Below, in pieces: positions 51,678 through 59,486 of a DNA stretch of 64,000 nt. The first letter of the stretch is position 1. Each line of letters starts with the position of its first letter. Source of the DNA: Paenibacillus aestuarii (GTDB lineage Bacteria > Bacillota > Bacilli > Paenibacillales > NBRC-103111); contig NZ_JAQFVF010000045.1 in the NCBI RefSeq assembly GCF_027789125.1, positions 1 through 64,000 on the forward strand. Reading direction: 5' to 3'. The notes below the pieces were generated by a model that was not told the origin of the DNA, did no database searches, and worked only from the letters and a program-made list of their open reading frames with translations. The translations under genes were made by a program, and so were the position numbers.

Positions 51678-51728
51678 ATGGGAGTTAGATGTGATAGCTG
51701 TACCTGGACGAGATATGAAGGCATGTGA
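51678..51728 (+). CDS. 16-residue leader-like peptide
   Basis: AAGGAGG 8 nt before an ATG encodes MGVRCDSCTWTRYEGM; the stop overlaps the GTG start of the YheC/D-like gene (ATGTGA). Excellent initiation signal for such a short frame. Either a coupling leader or the truncated 5' end of a small CxxC protein. Confidence 0.4.
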   Translation: MGVRCDSCTWTRYEGM

Positions 51729-52456
51729 CTCCAATGTCGATCAAACGAGACAAATGGATGCAATATCGTATCCTGAACGAAATGTCCTCGCTCGCTGCTC
51801 GTTTGCCTGAAACTCGGCTGCTGAACCTGAACGGGTTAGCAAAGCTGATGTTACAATATCAAAGCCTTGTTCTGAAGCCGCGCGATGGGAGATTCGGACG
51901 GGACATACTGTTCATTACCCGTTACGGGGCGAACTCATATCGTATTCATAACGAAAAGAAAACGGTCACCATGAAAGACACCGAGCAACTGTTCAAATGG
52001 ATCGGTAAAAAAACCAAAGGACGTGGATATATTGTCCAACGACGCCTACAGCTTGCTCAAATTCAACACAAGCCGTTCGACATCCGGATCATGGTGCAAC
52101 GAAGGAAAGGCACTTCATCCACTTGGAAAGTGACAGGTTCATACGCGAAAGTAGCGGCGCAAGGATATCTTATCACGAATGTCCCTAGTAACATCATTCC
52201 TGTTCCTGAGGCTCTGAAATTGGCCCGCATCGGGGATCGTAGCTTGATCGTCAAAATCAAACAGATCACGCTATTGGCTGCCGAACGGCTTGGGGAGCGG
52301 TACCCTAAGCTTAGGCAAGTCGGGTTCGATATAGGCATCGATAGGAACCGACGAATTTGGATCATCGAAGGCAATTATTGGCCGGATTTGCTCCCTTTCC
52401 GATCCTTGAAAGATTCCTCGATGTATCGCAGAATACTATGGTATCAGAAACATTAA
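51725..52456 (+). CDS. YheC/YheD-family ATP-grasp protein
   Basis: 243 residues. ATP-grasp features of the endospore-coat-associated YheC/YheD family: YQSLVLKPRDGRFGRDILFI, GRGYIVQRRLQLAQIQHKPF, DIRIMVQRR, and the metal-binding end GFDIGIDRNRRIWIIEGN then YWPD. Members associate with the spore coat in Bacillus; the reaction is unknown. GTG 51725 is coupled to the 16-residue frame; ATG 51734 is the alternative. Terminator directly after. Confidence 0.87.
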   Translation: MTPMSIKRDKWMQYRILNEMSSLAARLPETRLLNLNGLAKLMLQYQSLVLKPRDGRFGRDILFITRYGANSYRIHNEKKTVTMKDTEQLFKWIGKKTKGRGYIVQRRLQLAQIQHKPFDIRIMVQRRKGTSSTWKVTGSYAKVAAQGYLITNVPSNIIPVPEALKLARIGDRSLIVKIKQITLLAAERLGERYPKLRQVGFDIGIDRNRRIWIIEGNYWPDLLPFRSLKDSSMYRRILWYQKH

Positions 52457-52457
52457 A

Positions 52458-52490
52458 GCAGCGGACCAGTTTCGGGTTCGCTGCTTTTTG
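52458..52490 (+). terminator. Rho-independent terminator
   Basis: AGCAGCGGACC...GGTTCGCTGCTTTTT. Confidence 0.85.
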
Positions 52491-52585
52491 CTTGCAAAGG
52501 GCAGATTACTTCAACGATTTTAGATATAATTTAAGGAAGCTTAATGTATTTATTAGTCATTTTGAATGTGGGTGGAGATTTCAGA

Positions 52586-52729
52586 ATGGAATGGAGTTGG
52601 CTATGTAATCTTGTTCGTTTTTGCCCAATGGACCTGGTCGACATTTTTGGTTGCAACAACGAACTACGCTTTGTATGCATCGAAGAGCAATCAGAATTCT
52701 ATAAAAAATGGCTCAAAAGTTTAGGTTAG
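52586..52729 (+). CDS. Small uncharacterised protein, 47 residues
   Basis: GGTGGAG 7 nt before the ATG; encodes MEWSWLCNLVRFCPMDLVDI and ends KWLKSLG. Cysteine-containing, possibly a truncated gene. Followed by a CTAACG palindrome 11 bp after the stop, as seen after several real genes here. Confidence 0.4.
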   Translation: MEWSWLCNLVRFCPMDLVDIFGCNNELRFVCIEEQSEFYKKWLKSLG

Positions 52730-52739
52730 AAGATTTACA

Positions 52740-52765
52740 TTCAACTAACGGACACGATAGTTGAA
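52740..52765. repeat. Palindromic repeat TTCAACTAACGGACACGATAGTTGAA
   Basis: Arms TTCAACTA/TAGTTGAA with an A-A mismatch inside (ACG/CGA). CTAACG family, uninterrupted member showing the CGATAG|TTGAA joint that is occupied by an IS element at 61764. Confidence 0.75.
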
Positions 52766-53094
52766 CAAGAGTTAGGCTAGCTGCTAACAGAAAAGGTTCA
52801 TTCCCTTAGGGAATGGGAAGGTTTGTTTAAGACCTAAGCCATTTCCCCAAACAATCTTCGCATCACGCGTCAGAGAATTGTGGATTTGCTACACCAAGGC
52901 TCACCTCCACCATGTAAATCCACAACCGCATGAGATTGTGGATTTTGCTTTGTCTTTACATCCACTTATACGATTGTAGATTCCGCGATAAGGAAAGCAT
53001 TTCCTAATACTCTTCAAGTATAATCTAGGTAGTACGAATCACAGTCATTTTCTCCGTCGATCCATAAACTACCCCGATTGGAGCTTGAGGTCTC
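52766..53094. other. Intergenic stretch with short inverted repeats
   Basis: CATTCCCTTAGGGAATG (52801-52817) and AATCCACAAccgcatgagaTTGTGGATT (52916-52943) are small hairpins. AATTGTGGATTTGCT(A/G) occurs at 52875 and again at 55149. Promoter for the XRE gene should be at the end. Confidence 0.45.
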
Positions 53095-53949
53095 ATGGAA
53101 GAAGATCATTTTAGAAAAACGATCGGCGAATTTTTGAAAACGCGCCGGTCCAGCCTGTCGCCCTCGCAGTTTGGATTGCCTGAAGGGCATACGCGCCGGA
53201 GGACGCCCGGACTACGCCGGGAGGAAGTTGCGCAGCTTGCGGACGTAAGTACGACATGGTACACATGGCTAGAACAGGGACGAAAGGTTTCCGCATCCTC
53301 TGAGGTGCTGAAGCGACTTGCTGAAGCTTTGCAGTTAACAATAGCGGAGCGCGAATATTTGTATTTGCTGGCGGGAAAATATATTTCCCCTTTGCGCGAC
53401 TTGTCGGAGTTTCAAGTGACACCAGCCTTTATGCACCTGGTAACGGCAACGCCCTATCCTTTTCTGGCGATCGGCCCAGAAAACCGGCTTATCGCATGGA
53501 ATGCTGCGGCCTGTACCATTTTAACGGATTTCTCCTTATTATTGCCAGAAGAGATGCAAGTGCTGTGGCTGCTTTTTATGCATCCGGCATTTCGCACGAA
53601 AATCATCAACTGGGAGCAGTCAACCAAGGCGACGCTATCGTTCTTTAGAAAGATATATGATCGTTTCGCCGATCAGCCCTGGTACAGTGAGCTTGTAGAG
53701 GCGCTAATGAAGCGAAGTGAAGAATTTGCCAAGTGGTGGCCGCTGCACGAAGTAGCAAGCAAGAATAGGCTCCAACTGGAGATCGTGCATCCTACTATGG
53801 GCATACTGTATTTTGAAATTCTTACATTTACCCAAATGAACGATTTGGAAAACTTGATGTGCTGCATTTACATGCCTGTGCCGGGTACGCAAACAGCCGA
53901 AAGGCTCGCGGAATGGCATCAAGTCAATTCTACTGATACCCGCATCTGA
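53095..53949 (+). CDS. XRE-family regulator with MmyB-like ligand domain
   Basis: 284 residues. N-terminal HTH: IGEFLKTRRSSLSPSQFGLP, GLRREEVAQLADVSTTWYTW, LEQGRKVSASSEVLKRLAEA, the exact RRTPGLRREEVA motif of the MmyB-like group. C-terminal PAS-like ligand domain: ATPYPFLAIGPENRLIAWNA and FFRKIYDRFADQPWYSELVE. Members often control a neighbouring oxidoreductase; the aldo/keto reductase lies 147 bp downstream on the same strand, which fits. Confidence 0.9.
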   Translation: MEEDHFRKTIGEFLKTRRSSLSPSQFGLPEGHTRRRTPGLRREEVAQLADVSTTWYTWLEQGRKVSASSEVLKRLAEALQLTIAEREYLYLLAGKYISPLRDLSEFQVTPAFMHLVTATPYPFLAIGPENRLIAWNAAACTILTDFSLLLPEEMQVLWLLFMHPAFRTKIINWEQSTKATLSFFRKIYDRFADQPWYSELVEALMKRSEEFAKWWPLHEVASKNRLQLEIVHPTMGILYFEILTFTQMNDLENLMCCIYMPVPGTQTAERLAEWHQVNSTDTRI

Positions 53950-54096
53950 GTATTTGACACTAATGTGGGTTTTGTTTTTTCTATTGCATGACCTGTTAGT
54001 TTTTATACTAGTTAAAAATATGATCTGGCTCGCTCCTTCTTCGGCTAGTAATATGGTAACCGAAGCTGTAAGCAAAACATTAGGGAGGCAATAACG

Positions 54097-54930
54097 ATGT
54101 CAACATCAATAACAAGCCGCGCAGTGCTGCGCAATGGTATAGAGATGCCATGGCTCGGCCTCGGTGTGTGGCAAATGAGCGAAGGCGGACAAATTGAGGG
54201 AGCGGTCCGCTCCGCCGTAGATGCGGGGTACCGGAGCTTTGACACCGCGGCCGCTTACCGGAATGAGGAAGGCCTCGGTAAAGCGATCCGTGAATGCGGA
54301 GTCAGGCGGGAAGAGTTATTTGTGACGACGAAAGTTTGGAACAACGATCAGGGCTACAATGCAACGTTGGCCGCTTTCCAGGAAAGCCGCAAAAGGATTG
54401 GCCTGGATTATATCGATCTGTATTTGATTCATTGGCCGGTTAAAGCTAAATATAAAGAAACATGGAAGGCGCTTGAAAAACTGTACGAAGACGGGGCTGT
54501 TCGCGCTATCGGCGTCAGTAATTTTCAAATTCATCACCTAGAAGACATCATGACGGACTGCAACATTGCTCCGTTTGTCAATCAAGTGGAATATCATCCA
54601 TTGCTTGCTCAGCAGCAACTGAGGAAATTTTGCCAAGAGCACCGGATTCAGCTTGAAGCTTGGAGCCCTTTGATGCAAGGGCGATTAGACGAGCCTGTGC
54701 TGATGGAGATCGCAGCACGTTATGGCAAGTCGCCTGCCCAGATCATACTCCGATGGGACTTGCAGAATCTCGTGGTTACGATACCCAAATCAGCGAATCC
54801 TGCTCGAATTCTGGAGAATGCGAATATCTTCGATTTTAGCTTATCGTCAAAGGATATGGCGAAACTGGACGCTCTGGACCGCTCTCACCGATTCGGACCT
54901 GATCCGGATAACTTCTCGTTTAATTTCTGA
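54097..54930 (+). CDS. Aldo/keto reductase
   Basis: NADPH-dependent carbonyl reductase with (beta/alpha)8 fold, 277 residues. Catalytic tetrad Asp49, Tyr54 (FDTAAAYRNE), Lys79 (TTKVWN) and His112 (LIHWPV) are all present; the cofactor region is VTIPKSANPARILENANIFD. Closest in style to the AKR5-type 2,5-diketogluconate/methylglyoxal reductases of Bacillus (YvgN/YtbE). Good ribosome binding site (TTAGGGAGG). Probably under the upstream XRE regulator. Confidence 0.93.
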   Translation: MSTSITSRAVLRNGIEMPWLGLGVWQMSEGGQIEGAVRSAVDAGYRSFDTAAAYRNEEGLGKAIRECGVRREELFVTTKVWNNDQGYNATLAAFQESRKRIGLDYIDLYLIHWPVKAKYKETWKALEKLYEDGAVRAIGVSNFQIHHLEDIMTDCNIAPFVNQVEYHPLLAQQQLRKFCQEHRIQLEAWSPLMQGRLDEPVLMEIAARYGKSPAQIILRWDLQNLVVTIPKSANPARILENANIFDFSLSSKDMAKLDALDRSHRFGPDPDNFSFNF

Positions 54931-54933
54931 CTT

Positions 54934-55117
54934 GGCGACTGACTTCGTCTGTCCGAGGTTAAGCCAAACCAAACGATTTATTACCCGTGCAGAGTTTGCA
55001 ACCATTATCGTTCGTGGGCTTGGTCTGAAATTAGAGAGCGGAGCTACGCCCTTCTTTGACGTAAAGGCATCGGATTGGTCTTGCAACGCGATTGCACGGC
55101 CCATTCGTATAGCGTAA
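54934..55117 (+). pseudogene. S-layer homology (SLH) domain fragment
   Basis: Frame reading RFITRAEFATIIVRGLGLKL then FFDVKASDWSCNAIA: the (I/V)TRAEFA...LGL...FxDV...W pattern of one SLH module. No start, no other modules. Debris of a cell-surface protein immediately after the aldo/keto reductase. Confidence 0.7.
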
Positions 55118-55141
55118 TCAATTTATAAAATAAAGTACCTA

Positions 55142-55229
55142 GAGGCGAATTGTGGATTTGCTGTACCACGCTTCAGTGAAATTCCATGAATTAGGGCACC
55201 CAGCAATGGGTGCCCTAAAAATTCGCCTC
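55142..55229. terminator. Nested inverted repeats with terminator
   Basis: Inner stem TTAGGGCACCCA, loop GCAA, TGGGTGCCCTAA (55191-55218, perfect 12 bp) followed by AAAAATT. An outer pair GAGGCGAATT (55142) and AATTCGCCTC (55219-55229) frames it. Terminator core is clear; the outer arms suggest a small inverted-repeat element. Confidence 0.65.
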
Positions 55230-55316
55230 AAAGATGATATGCTGAACCTTATCATAAATGAAAGCATGGCTCGCTATGGAGACGGTAGTGTGATGTTTTC
55301 ATTATGAGGCTGGCAA

Positions 55317-55601
55317 ATGGAAACGTTTGACGGCCTCTTAAGCTATATTAGGGGGATGGGCATGTGCATGGGTTTACCCGCAAAGCCAATAGTTGACATG
55401 GTCTTTGTGGTGGCTACACGGAACGATGTGGAGATTGCCATTGAAAGACTAGCTACCCTGGGATATATACATGAAGGCGATTTAGAAATAACAGGCCGGG
55501 AAGCTTTCATTCCGCCTTGTGGAGTACCTTGGCATCATCTTTACGTTTGTGCTATTGATAACGTGGAATATAGCAGGGGGAAGATATTATCACTTTTCTA
55601 A
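55317..55601 (+). pseudogene. GrpB/UPF0157-family fragment
   Basis: GLPAKPIVDMVFVVATRNDV, IERLATLGYIHEGDLEITGR, EAF and PWHHLYVC are core motifs of GrpB (nucleotidyltransferase-like UPF0157) proteins. The first strand (HVGSTSVPG) is missing upstream and the C-terminal helices are replaced by another frame at about 55580. Confidence 0.7.
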
Positions 55602-55768
55602 TAGATACACATTCAGTTATTGAGATTGAATTGGATCGCTACGATGAAAAAATAGCTCCGATAATTAATTTGTATACAATTGAGAATTTGATTAAAGGAC
55701 TCAGTAAAACGAATCAGATTAAAATAGCTGTAGCTTTGGATTTAGCTGACACGTTAGTGGAAAGTTAA
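55580..55768 (+). pseudogene. C-terminal scrap of an uncharacterised gene
   Basis: Frame EDIITFLIDTHSVIEIELDR ... KIAVALDLADTLVES ending at 55768, fused out of frame to the GrpB fragment. No start. Followed by a GGGAGC...GCTCCCTTTT terminator (about 55769-55802). Confidence 0.5.
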
Positions 55769-55840
55769 GGGAGCAGTTAGCCGCCGGCAGCAGCTCCCTT
55801 TTCATTAAACTAAAGGGAGAAATTAGTGGGGAGAAAGGTA

Positions 55841-56058
55841 ATGATGAGAAGAGTATTGATTGAAATTTAAAGCTTATTGCAGCCGTAGGGGCAGTTGGTA
55901 TAATGCTTTGTCTGTTAAGGTTAATAGTAGGGACATTGTTTTTTGATGACCCTACAATAACTTACTGCGAATTTCTTTTGTATGTTGGAAAGTATTTTGC
56001 TATTTCAATTCTTCTGCACATAATATCAGTGTGGTTTATTAAGAAACATTTGAATTAA
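55841..56058 (+). pseudogene. Small two-span membrane protein with a frameshift
   Basis: GGGAGAAAGG ribosome binding site and ATG ATG, MMRRVLIEI then TAA; one base shift restores LKLIAAVGAVGIMLCLLRLI and FAISILLHIISVWFIKKHLN to the stop at 56058. Would be about 71 residues with two membrane spans. Single frameshift near 55867; could be an error or programmed. Confidence 0.55.
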
Positions 56059-56161
56059 TTTCATACTTTCGAACAAAGCCCAACAAACCCGATCGTAGTG
56101 AAATCAAGAATATACTGCTCATATTATGGCAAAATAATAAAAACAATAAGGAGAGATTCCC

Positions 56162-57883
56162 TTGAAAAGAACGATAGCTGATTCCATCGTGGAATCCCTT
56201 TTGAACGCCGGCGTAAAGCGCATTTACGGCATTATCGGCGATTCGCTTAATGCCTTGCTCGATGCGATCCGTCGTTCTGGAAAAATAGAATGGATCCATG
56301 TCCGCCACGAAGAGGTTGCAGCGTTCGCGGCTGGCGCGGATGCCACCCTCGGCGGAGGAATCGCCGTTTGTGCGGGTAGCAGCGGACCTGGTAATTTACA
56401 TCTCATTAACGGTTTGTACGATTGCCATCGAAACCGGGTGCCAGTACTTGCGATTGCCGCTCATATTCCGAGTAGTGAAATTGGTAGCGGCTTTTTTCAA
56501 GAGACACGTCCGGACATGTTGTTTCAGGAATGCAGCTTCTTTTGTGAAGTCGTAACCGGACCGAGGCAAATACCTCGAGCGGTTACGATGGCGATGCAAA
56601 CCGCGACGGCAAGGTCGGGAGTGTCTGTCTTAGTTCTTCCTGGTGATGTAGCCGCTTTCGAATACGACGAAAGCCCGGTTCCAGAACGCGTCATCCATTC
56701 CACCCGGCCAATTGTCTGCCCTTCTAAAGTCGAATTGAAGACGCTTGCCGACTACTTAGACAAAGGCAAGAGGATCACTTTGCTGTGCGGTGCTGGCTGC
56801 TCGGGAGCTCATGCTTCGCTCATGAAGCTATGCGAGAAACTGCAATCCCCGATGGTCATAGCGCTGCGAGGTAAAGAATATCTGGAATATGACAACCCGT
56901 ATTCCGTTGGATTAACCGGCCTCATCGGATATTCATCAGGATACCACGCCATGATGGAATGCGATGTCTTACTCATGCTGGGTACCGATTTTCCATACCG
57001 GCAATTTTATCCGCAAGAAGCGACCATCCTTCAGGTTGATTTGGATTCCTCCCGACTAGGCCGGCGAACGCCGCTTGCATACGGGGTGTGCGGAGACATA
57101 AAAACGACGGTCGACATGCTGTTACCCCTTTTAATGGAACCGCACTCCCCTGATCACCTGCAGCACTTTGCAGCACACTATGCCAAAGTCCGTGAGGAAC
57201 TGGACAACCTTGCAGCTCCTGGTCGAGCTCCTATTCATCCACAATTCCTCATGAAGGTAATCAGCGATCTAGCAGATGAGGATGCCGTTTTTACTTGCGA
57301 TGTTGGGACGCCGACTGTGTGGGCTGCCCGATACTTGAGCATGAATGGAAAAAGAAGGCTACTTGGCTCGTTTAACCACGGAACAATGGCGAACGCCATG
57401 CCCCAGGCGATTGGGGCTCAGGTTGCGCAACCGGGTCGACAGGTCATATCGCTGTCTGGGGACGGGGGACTCACTATGCTGCTCGGAGATCTATTGACCC
57501 TTCGCCAGCAAAAGCTCCCGATCAAGATCGTTGTCTTTAATAATGGCGCGCTTGGATTCGTGGAATTGGAAATGAAAGCAGCTGGCTTTTTAGAATTCGG
57601 AACGGAACTCGACAATTCAAACTTTGCGGCACTTGCTCAAGCCCTGGGAATCGAAGGAATTCGCGTCGAGGATCCTAATGACTTGGAAAGCGCAGTTCGC
57701 CGAACGCTCGAACACAGCGGTCCGGTAGTGCTAGACGTAGTCGTCAATCGTCAGGAGCTGGCGATGCCGCCGAAAATCAACCTCGAGCAGGCTCGCGGAT
57801 TTACGATGTGGATGCTGAAAGCCGTTTTGAACGGGCAAGGCAACGAAGTCATCGAGCTGGCGAAAACCAATCTCCTTCGCTAA
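56162..57883 (+). CDS. Pyruvate-oxidase-like thiamine-diphosphate enzyme
   Basis: 573 residues, the size of E. coli PoxB and Bacillus YdaP. Domain order Pyr-central-PP: catalytic Glu in WIHVRHEEVAAFAAGADATL, GSSGPGNLHLINGLYDCHRN, central TLLCGAGCSGAH, and the TPP motif SGDGGLTMLLGDLLTLRQQK ... IVVFNN. Probably FAD-dependent, oxidising pyruvate to acetate or acetyl phosphate; acetolactate synthase-like activity is less likely from the PoxB-like ends. TTG start with AAGGAGAG 6 nt upstream. Monocistronic with a terminator after it. Confidence 0.88.
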   Translation: MKRTIADSIVESLLNAGVKRIYGIIGDSLNALLDAIRRSGKIEWIHVRHEEVAAFAAGADATLGGGIAVCAGSSGPGNLHLINGLYDCHRNRVPVLAIAAHIPSSEIGSGFFQETRPDMLFQECSFFCEVVTGPRQIPRAVTMAMQTATARSGVSVLVLPGDVAAFEYDESPVPERVIHSTRPIVCPSKVELKTLADYLDKGKRITLLCGAGCSGAHASLMKLCEKLQSPMVIALRGKEYLEYDNPYSVGLTGLIGYSSGYHAMMECDVLLMLGTDFPYRQFYPQEATILQVDLDSSRLGRRTPLAYGVCGDIKTTVDMLLPLLMEPHSPDHLQHFAAHYAKVREELDNLAAPGRAPIHPQFLMKVISDLADEDAVFTCDVGTPTVWAARYLSMNGKRRLLGSFNHGTMANAMPQAIGAQVAQPGRQVISLSGDGGLTMLLGDLLTLRQQKLPIKIVVFNNGALGFVELEMKAAGFLEFGTELDNSNFAALAQALGIEGIRVEDPNDLESAVRRTLEHSGPVVLDVVVNRQELAMPPKINLEQARGFTMWMLKAVLNGQGNEVIELAKTNLLR

Positions 57884-57946
57884 TAAATAGGAGTATTTTG
57901 GACTCCTACAATTGACTGGTCACACTGCCTTAGTCGCAAGTTTAAA

Positions 57947-57981
57947 ATAGCCCCCATCTGATTGCCAGATGAGGGCTATTA
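57947..57981 (+). terminator. Terminator after the TPP enzyme
   Basis: AATAGCCCCCATCTG, loop ATTGC, CAGATGAGGGCTATT. Confidence 0.75.
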
Positions 57982-58313
57982 CGCTTACGTTAATACAAAT
58001 AGAATTACAGCCGGTTACATCGCAAATATCTCTAGTATGTATCGGAATTTATTTGATTTGGTGACTATGTCCGATTAATGAGGTAGAGAACTTTGAGCGG
58101 CAGACCGTTAAACTAAAGGGCAGATTACGCTAATACCTGGTAAATGCTATAATTTAGAAAATAGTGGTCAAAAAGGCGGGAAAAGATGGATTACAAACTT
58201 TTACATTAGTGGATACTTAGCAATGCTCCCTTAGGTTGATTGGCGCTAAGAGAGATTTTTAAGAAATTATTTTATGATCATGGGAGGTTACTCATATCAT
58301 TTCAACTAATAGA
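57982..58313. other. Gene-poor stretch
   Basis: Contains CGTTAAACTAAAGGGCAGATTACG at 58106-58129, a degenerate copy of the palindrome at 36506. GGGAAAAG precedes ATG at 58186, which opens only seven codons (MDYKLLH). Otherwise nothing recognised. Confidence 0.4.
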
Positions 58314-58727
58314 ATGAAGTCGATTATATTAAACCATAAATTAAATTTTCTTGTATTATGTGTATCATTGTTCGTAGCATTATACTTGTTCTTTTTTATT
58401 GTGCCATATGCAGACAAGAAAGGATTTTTTAATGAGAACGAAACGCCGAATCATGAAGAAGTTATTAAATATATCCTCTTATGCATCCCTATCATAATTG
58501 GTTTTATTCTGTTTGCTACTAGTTACATACGAAAGACCACTTTTTTGAGGAGCTTTAATTATCCATTATTTATTGTAAATATTTATTTTGGATTCTGGTT
58601 TTGCATGTTAGCTGAAGGAGGCACAATATTATGGTTAATGATCCCGACATTAATTTTCTTAATAATCGCGTTGCCAATAAGCCTCTATAAAGGCATAAAA
58701 AAAGACAGGACATCCAAAGGTGAATAA
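58314..58727 (+). CDS. Small membrane protein, four predicted spans
   Basis: 137 residues: LNFLVLCVSLFVALYLFFFI, YILLCIPIIIGFILFATSYI, FNYPLFIVNIYFGFWFCMLA and LWLMIPTLIFLIIALPISLY are hydrophobic spans; basic C-terminus KGIKKDRTSKG. Family not recognised. The ATG at 58314 lacks a near ribosome binding site; GGGAGG at 58281-58286 is 8 nt before ATC ATT in the same frame, hinting at a non-standard start. Confidence 0.6.
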   Translation: MKSIILNHKLNFLVLCVSLFVALYLFFFIVPYADKKGFFNENETPNHEEVIKYILLCIPIIIGFILFATSYIRKTTFLRSFNYPLFIVNIYFGFWFCMLAEGGTILWLMIPTLIFLIIALPISLYKGIKKDRTSKGE

Positions 58728-58824
58728 TACATTTGTTTGATATATCGAAGAAGGCGCTAACACCTTATAACTCGCACTGAAGCGTCGTTTTCCTGACTGA
58801 AGCGGTTTAGTCCCATGGCGATTA

Positions 58825-58873
58825 AGCTCCCTCGGAATGATTCAGTTTCCTCACTCAGACTCATGAATGCGCG
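58825..58873 (-). mobile_element. Solo right-end relic of an IS110-family element
   Basis: GCTCCCTCGGAATGATTCAGTTTCCTCACTCA...CTCATGAAT is nearly identical to the terminal 40 bp of the complete element (21375-21418), with the same TTAA flank. No transposase or other parts follow. Relic of a third insertion or a product of imperfect excision. Confidence 0.75.
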
Positions 58874-58976
58874 TTTCCTCAGCGTTTGCCTTCCAATGGC
58901 ATTTGTCCAAGCAAACAATATGTACCGAACGTATATTAAACCGAAGTGAAAAATCACTGGAGAGGAATGAGTAAAT

Positions 58977-59090
58977 ATGGGAGTAGGTTTTGGTGGTAGT
59001 TGCGCCGGTTACGGCCTGGGTACAAGCACCGCAGTTGTTTTAGTTCTTTTTATTCTCTTGGTAATCGTCTTAGCAACTTTTGCAATTTAA
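58977..59090 (+). CDS. YjcZ-family small sporulation protein
   Basis: 37 residues, too short for routine calling: MGVGFGGSCAGYGLGTSTAV then VLVLFILLVIVLATFAI. The Gly-rich start plus one C-terminal membrane span ending in a beta-branched run is the plan of YjcZ/YtzL-type small proteins made during sporulation. GAGAGGA upstream of the ATG. Terminator follows. Role in the spore unknown. Confidence 0.82.
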   Translation: MGVGFGGSCAGYGLGTSTAVVLVLFILLVIVLATFAI

Positions 59091-59105
59091 ATATGAGGTA
59101 AACAA

Positions 59106-59148
59106 AAACGGTCCTATCGCGAAATAGATGCGACACGGGCCGTTTTTC
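59106..59148 (+). terminator. Terminator after the YjcZ gene
   Basis: AAACGGTCC...TCGCgaaatagatGCGA...GGGCCGTTTTTC. Serves the plus strand. Confidence 0.75.
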
Positions 59149-59486
59149 TCAAAGGTGAACAAAAAGATTATCAAAGTATAGAGGGTAAACAAGAAAGACA
59201 CTGGTCATTATGATGATAAAGACAAGTAAAGACTTAGATATATAAGAAGAAAAAGCACTTTGGGTGGCCCTCATTCGAAACCTTTTAGTGAGCAATTGAC
59301 CCGTAGAATAATTTCATAGGTCGTAATGAGGAATCTGGTTTATTTCTGTAAAAAGAGGCTTTGCTTGCGTGATCCGCGGATTGTTGGCAGGCCCCGATTC
59401 TTTGAGCTACTACTTCTTATTATTCGTAACCTTGGTAATCAGGGAGTCTCGACAATAATAATGAGGGTATATCGATCCTTCGTGTC
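59149..59486. other. Stretch downstream of the YcaO gene
   Basis: I looked here for partner genes of the cyclodehydratase on the minus strand and found only short broken frames (IYPHYYCRDSLITKV, EINQIPHYDL). A plus-strand frame of 92 codons from 59326 overlaps the YcaO 3' end and has no ribosome binding site. No gene called. Confidence 0.4.

Noticed and set aside
58977..59090. YjcZ-like peptide as precursor of the nearby YcaO enzyme
   Set aside because: It has the standard small sporulation protein plan with a membrane span, one Cys and no leader-core structure; opposite strand and separate terminator.
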